From NCBI GenBank assembly GCA_964633225.1, contig CAZWFQ010000123.1, positions 1-8,088 on the forward strand: DNA of 8,088 nt, given 5' to 3'. A program made the position numbers and the translations under genes. The notes beneath the pieces were generated by a model. It was not told the DNA's origin, searched no databases, and saw only the letters and a list, made by a program, of their open reading frames with translations. Shown piece by piece: positions 5,770-8,088 of this stretch; positions within the stretch are counted from its first letter, which is position 1; every line of letters starts with the position of its first letter. The stretch is from JAKQIM01 sp964633225. Its GTDB lineage: Bacteria > Chloroflexota > Anaerolineae > Anaerolineales > UBA4823.

Positions 5770-6531
5770 ATGCGTCGTCCTTTAGTTGCTGGAAACTGGA
5801 AAATGTTCAAAACCGTGGCAGAAGCTCGCCACCTGATCGCTGAGCTGGTCCCCGGCCTGCAGGCCGTGCCCGGCGTTGAGAAAGTGGTCTGCCCGCCGTT
5901 TACCGCCCTCCTGGCCGCTTCTGCCCTGCTCGAAGGCACAGACATCGGCCTTGGTGCTCAGAACATGCACTGGGAACCCTCCGGCGCCTTCACCGGCGAA
6001 GTAGCCCCCACCATGCTGGCCGAGTTGTGCAAATACGTCATCTTGGGCCATTCAGAACGCCGCGCCTACTTTGGCGAAACCGACGAGACCGTCAATCGCA
6101 AAGCCAAGGCTGCTTTGCAGCACGGGCTGACCCCCATCGTTTGCGTCGGTGAAACCCTGGAAGAGAACGAAGCCGGGCGCACAGCCGAAGTGGTCTCTCG
6201 CCAGATGCACGCTGGGCTGGCTGGCCTGACCCTCGGGGACGATATCCCCCTGGTGATTGCCTATGAACCGGTCTGGGCCATTGGCACCGGCCGTGCTGCC
6301 ACAGCTGCAGGTGCCAACGCCGTCCTGGCCGATGTCATCCGCCCCGCCCTGGCAGCCTTGTTTGGCCAGCCTGTTGCCCAGGCCGTGCGCGTGCTCTACG
6401 GCGGCTCGGTTAAGGCCAGCAACGCAGCCGAATTCTTCTCCCAGCCCGACATCGACGGCGCGCTGGTAGGCGGAGCCAGCCTCAAGACGGCTGAATTCCT
6501 GCCCATCGTCCAGGCAGCGGCAGCGAGGTAA
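5770..6531 (+). CDS. tpiA: Triosephosphate isomerase
   Basis: Cytoplasmic TIM-barrel enzyme that interconverts dihydroxyacetone phosphate and glyceraldehyde 3-phosphate, the substrate of the GAPDH encoded upstream. The length of 253 aa is standard. GNWKM (8-12) carries Asn9 and Lys11. The electrophile His94 lies in GHSERR (93-98) and the catalytic base Glu166 in AYEPVWAIGTG (164-174), which includes flexible loop 6. The phosphate-binding motifs YGGSVK (210-215) and GALVGGASL (229-237) are complete. An upstream in-frame ATG at 5683 lies deep inside the kinase gene and adds residues foreign to the family, so ATG 5770 is the start. GAGGTGA (5761-5767) serves as its ribosome binding site and overlaps the kinase stop codon, which suggests translational coupling. 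Third codon positions are clearly more C-rich than in yvcK. Confidence 0.98.
   Translation: MRRPLVAGNWKMFKTVAEARHLIAELVPGLQAVPGVEKVVCPPFTALLAASALLEGTDIGLGAQNMHWEPSGAFTGEVAPTMLAELCKYVILGHSERRAYFGETDETVNRKAKAALQHGLTPIVCVGETLEENEAGRTAEVVSRQMHAGLAGLTLGDDIPLVIAYEPVWAIGTGRAATAAGANAVLADVIRPALAALFGQPVAQAVRVLYGGSVKASNAAEFFSQPDIDGALVGGASLKTAEFLPIVQAAAAR
6525..6528 (+). promoter_or_regulatory. Ribosome binding site inside the tpiA 3' end
   Basis: GAGG at 6525-6528 lies directly before the tpiA stop codon TAA (6529-6531). Six bases further on, in the frame of the next gene, is ATA (6535), not ATG, GTG or TTG. In-frame CTG (6544) and TTG (6553) are 15 and 24 bases away, which is too far for good spacing. 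This site therefore points to an unusual start codon for the downstream membrane protein. Confidence 0.4.
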
Positions 6532-6552
6532 CACATACCCCCGCTGGACGGC

Positions 6553-7290
6553 TTGCTCTGGCTGCTCCTCTTGTTGTGGCCGCTGCTATTCTTGCAGCGC
6601 GCCCTGCACCGGGAGATCCAGATCGTCTTCTTGTTGTTAACTCGACAAGCTGAGATTGCCGTTGCATTGTTCTCGGTCTTGTTCTTGCCGGGCGTCTTGC
6701 TGCATGAGCTCAGCCATTACCTGATGGCGCTCTTGTTGAACGTGCCGATCGGTCGTTTTTCGCTCATCCCGCAAACCATGGATGATGGGCGTTTGCAGTT
6801 GGGCTTCATCGAAACCGCCCCCACCGACTTCTTCCGCGATGCCCTCATCGGCGCTGCGCCTTTGTTGGCCGGCGGCGGCTTCGTGGCTTACGCCGGGCTG
6901 GCCCGCCTGGGGCTCGGCTCGCTGTGGGAGGCCCTGGTAAGCGGCAGCCTGGAAGCGTTTGGCGCCGCCCTGGCCAGCCTGCCGGACCGGCCCGACTTCT
7001 GGCTCTGGTTCTACCTGGCCTTTGCCGTGGGCAGCACCATGCTGCCCTCTGAATCTGACCGCCGCGCCTGGCGCCCGGTCGGACTGGTGCTTGTAGGATT
7101 GTTGCTTATCAGCCTGCTCTCGGGCCTTGGTCCGTGGATGCTCGAAAACCTGGCCGCCCCCCTGAACAGCGGCTTACGCACCGTGGATGTTGTGCTGGGC
7201 ATCAACGCCCTGCTGCACCTGGTGCTCCTGCCGCCCACCTGGCTCCTGCGCCGGCTGCTCAACCGGCTGACGGGATATGACGCCGCATAG
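6553..7290 (+). CDS. Polytopic membrane protein with HExxH motif (M50-like putative metalloprotease)
   Basis: Integral membrane protein of about 245 aa, counted from TTG 6553. Hydrophobic segments lie near residues 2-16, 35-60, 98-120, 147-165, 175-195 and 211-230. LHELSHYLMALLL (50-62) places a zinc-type HELSH motif (His51, Glu52, His55) within or beside a membrane segment, as in site-2 (M50) intramembrane proteases. The usual second M50 motif, with an Asp in LDG near the C-terminus, is not visible. The best candidate for a third ligand is the conserved-looking MLPSESDRRAW (163-173). It may be a divergent protease or a non-catalytic relative. The start is uncertain: TTG 6553 has only a weak GGA (6546-6548) before it, while GAGG (6525-6528) is well spaced for ATA 6535. 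It immediately follows tpiA and is probably co-transcribed. Substrate and role are unknown. Confidence 0.75.
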   Translation: MLWLLLLLWPLLFLQRALHREIQIVFLLLTRQAEIAVALFSVLFLPGVLLHELSHYLMALLLNVPIGRFSLIPQTMDDGRLQLGFIETAPTDFFRDALIGAAPLLAGGGFVAYAGLARLGLGSLWEALVSGSLEAFGAALASLPDRPDFWLWFYLAFAVGSTMLPSESDRRAWRPVGLVLVGLLLISLLSGLGPWMLENLAAPLNSGLRTVDVVLGINALLHLVLLPPTWLLRRLLNRLTGYDAA

Positions 7291-7293
7291 ATA

Positions 7294-7385
7294 TGGAACA
7301 GAAATGGAACAGGGGCCATTCTTCTCTTGTGATAGAATGCACGTGCGGTAAATAGTTCTGTTCCACAATTTATGCTTTAGAACAG
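7294..7385. repeat. Four GAACAG motifs around the promoter of the antiterminator unit
   Basis: GAACAG occurs at 7296-7301, 7307-7312 and 7380-7385, and inverted (CTGTTC) at 7358-7363. The first two sit in TGGAACAG direct repeats exactly 11 bases apart (one helical turn). The third and fourth are oppositely oriented, 22 bases apart (two turns). TGGAACAGAA (7294-7303) is the perfect inverse of TTCTGTTCCA (7356-7365). The array begins directly after the stop codon of the membrane protein and brackets a candidate -10 box. This face-of-helix spacing suggests a multi-site operator, possibly with DNA looping. No regulator can be named. Confidence 0.5.
7330..7338 (+). promoter_or_regulatory. Extended -10 promoter candidate for the small protein / NusG-paralog unit
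   Basis: TGATAGAAT (7330-7338) fits an extended -10 element: TG, one base, then TAGAAT, five of six to consensus. No good -35 lies 17 bases upstream (the sequence there is G-rich), which is acceptable for extended -10 promoters or may mean an activator is needed. Transcription would begin near 7345 and give a leader of about 100 bases before ATG 7449. Confidence 0.4.
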
Positions 7386-7448
7386 CTTTTCGGAGAGGTG
7401 AGAAAACCCACGAGAAGGTTTTTCTTTAACCTCGACCAGGAGAAGAAT

Positions 7449-7685
7449 ATGAGCGATCACCGGATCATTCCCGGCGCCCCCATGTCAAGCGACGAGCTGC
7501 CCGAGACGCGCTTTCTCACCCCGCGCCAGGTAGCCATGATTGACGAGGCCCTCAGCTCGCTGGGTGATTTTGGCGAGCTGCGTCTGACGGTTGAAAAGGG
7601 TCGCCTGCGCTTTTTGGTGACCCATCAAAGCTTTGATGCCCTCAAGTGGCAGCCAGGTTCTATCAGCGCTAGTAAGATGAAATAG
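7449..7685 (+). CDS. Small conserved-looking protein of unknown function, next to NusG paralog
   Basis: I do not recognise this 78-aa protein with certainty. After a polar, Pro-rich head (1-23) comes LTPRQVAMIDEALSSLG (24-40), probably a helix. Two likely beta strands follow, ELRLTVEKGRLRFLVTHQSF (44-63), then a short polar tail. The helix followed by a beta-hairpin recalls the tiny DUF2292-type proteins, but this is only a resemblance of layout. There is no signal peptide, membrane segment or cysteine. AGGAGA (7438-7443) sets the start at ATG 7449; an in-frame GTG at 7398 would add 17 residues and has only a badly spaced GGAG. Its stop codon lies eight bases before the antiterminator ATG, and the two are almost certainly co-translated. 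A role with that protein is plausible but inferred. Confidence 0.75.
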   Translation: MSDHRIIPGAPMSSDELPETRFLTPRQVAMIDEALSSLGDFGELRLTVEKGRLRFLVTHQSFDALKWQPGSISASKMK

Positions 7686-7693
7686 GATCCATT

Positions 7694-8088
7694 ATGCCTT
7701 TGCAGTGGTACGCGCTGCGTAGTAAACCACGGAAAGAAAACGTACTTTGGCGCCAGGCTCAAGAGCATGGCTTCGAAGTCTTTTACCCGCGCCTGCGCGT
7801 CAACCCCGTCAACCCCCGTTCCCAAAAGATCAAGCCTTACTTCCCCGGCTACATGTTCGTCCACGCAGACGTTGAAGCCGCCGGCCTCTCCACCTTCCAG
7901 TGGATGCCGCATTCCACCGGCCTGGTCTGCTTCGGCGGCGAACCCTCCGTGGTGCCCGAAAACCTCATCCACGCCATCCGCCGCCGGGTAGAAGAGATTG
8001 CCCAGGCCGGCGGCGAGCTCTTCGACGGCTTGAAGCCCGGCGATGTCATCCAGATCAGCTACGGCCCCTTTGAAGGCTACGAAGCAAT
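7694..8088 (+). CDS. NusG-family transcription antiterminator, RfaH/UpxY/LoaP-like (3' end cut by the window)
   Basis: The first 131 residues of a NusG paralog are visible, and the reading frame is open to the window edge. The NGN domain starts at WYALRSKPRKE (5-15) and includes the hallmark KPYFPGYMFVH (47-57), where NusG contacts RNA polymerase. The later part, FDGLKPGDVIQI and GPFEGYEA (110-131), is the beginning of the KOW domain. The WYALRSKPRKE start and the short spacing match specialised paralogs better than housekeeping NusG, which normally sits beside secE and rplK. Such paralogs bind the elongating polymerase and let it read through terminators in long operons, often for capsule, LPS or other exopolysaccharide. 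The ATG is preceded by a weak AGGA (7684-7687) that overlaps the stop codon of the small upstream gene. The downstream target operon is outside the window. Confidence 0.93.
   Translation, partial: MPLQWYALRSKPRKENVLWRQAQEHGFEVFYPRLRVNPVNPRSQKIKPYFPGYMFVHADVEAAGLSTFQWMPHSTGLVCFGGEPSVVPENLIHAIRRRVEEIAQAGGELFDGLKPGDVIQISYGPFEGYEA

Noticed and set aside
7345..7355. GCGGTA as an RfaH ops-like pause element
   Set aside because: It matches only the core of the E. coli ops element, lies at the predicted transcription start where it could not act on elongating polymerase, and six bases can occur by chance.
7421..7434. AAGGTT/AACCT stem in the leader of the small gene as a terminator or attenuator
   Set aside because: Only five consecutive pairs, with an irregular base and no T-run after the stem.
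7398..7448. GTG 7398 as start of the small protein
   Set aside because: Its GGAG is only two bases away, while ATG 7449 has a well-spaced AGGAGA. It is not fully excluded.

Overview
The window looks like a piece of a bacterial chromosome, most likely from the Chloroflexota (Anaerolineae-like). This placement is an inference. It rests on protein style, on a PknB-type kinase sitting inside a gap-pgk-tpi cluster, on a YvcK protein with an N-terminal membrane anchor, and on a NusG paralog following a small protein. No rRNA or other phylogenetic marker is present. All recognisable genes lie on the + strand and are tightly packed. No tRNA, rRNA, CRISPR array, insertion sequence or phage gene was seen.

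Left part (1-1527): a 98-base AT-rich upstream region carries a good sigma70-type promoter. Its -10 box ends only 11 bases before the ATG of a yvcK homologue, so that mRNA would be almost leaderless. The YvcK protein (444 aa) has two predicted membrane helices ahead of a complete UDP-sugar-binding domain. A 94-base spacer with a 22-bp-spaced direct repeat leads to gap.

Central part (1528-6531): three lower-glycolysis/gluconeogenesis genes, gap (GAPDH), pgk (phosphoglycerate kinase) and tpiA (triosephosphate isomerase), with a transmembrane Ser/Thr protein kinase inserted between pgk and tpiA. The gap-pgk and pgk-kinase spacers each contain a near-perfect hairpin (20 bp and 19 bp) without a T-run. 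The kinase stop codon overlaps the tpiA ribosome binding site. YvcK homologues in Bacillus, Listeria and Mycobacterium are substrates of PknB/PrkC-type kinases. Finding both types here beside the triose-phosphate enzymes suggests one regulatory unit linking carbon flux, and perhaps envelope synthesis, to an external signal.

Right part (6532-8088): a polytopic membrane protein with an HELSH metalloprotease-like motif follows tpiA, with its ribosome binding site inside the end of tpiA and no conventional ATG start. Next comes a 158-base spacer with four copies of GAACAG (three direct, one inverted) around an extended -10 promoter. After it a 78-aa protein of unknown function is translationally linked to a NusG-family antiterminator of the RfaH/UpxY/LoaP type, which is cut by the window end. 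This second unit probably opens a surface-polysaccharide or other long operon lying outside the window.
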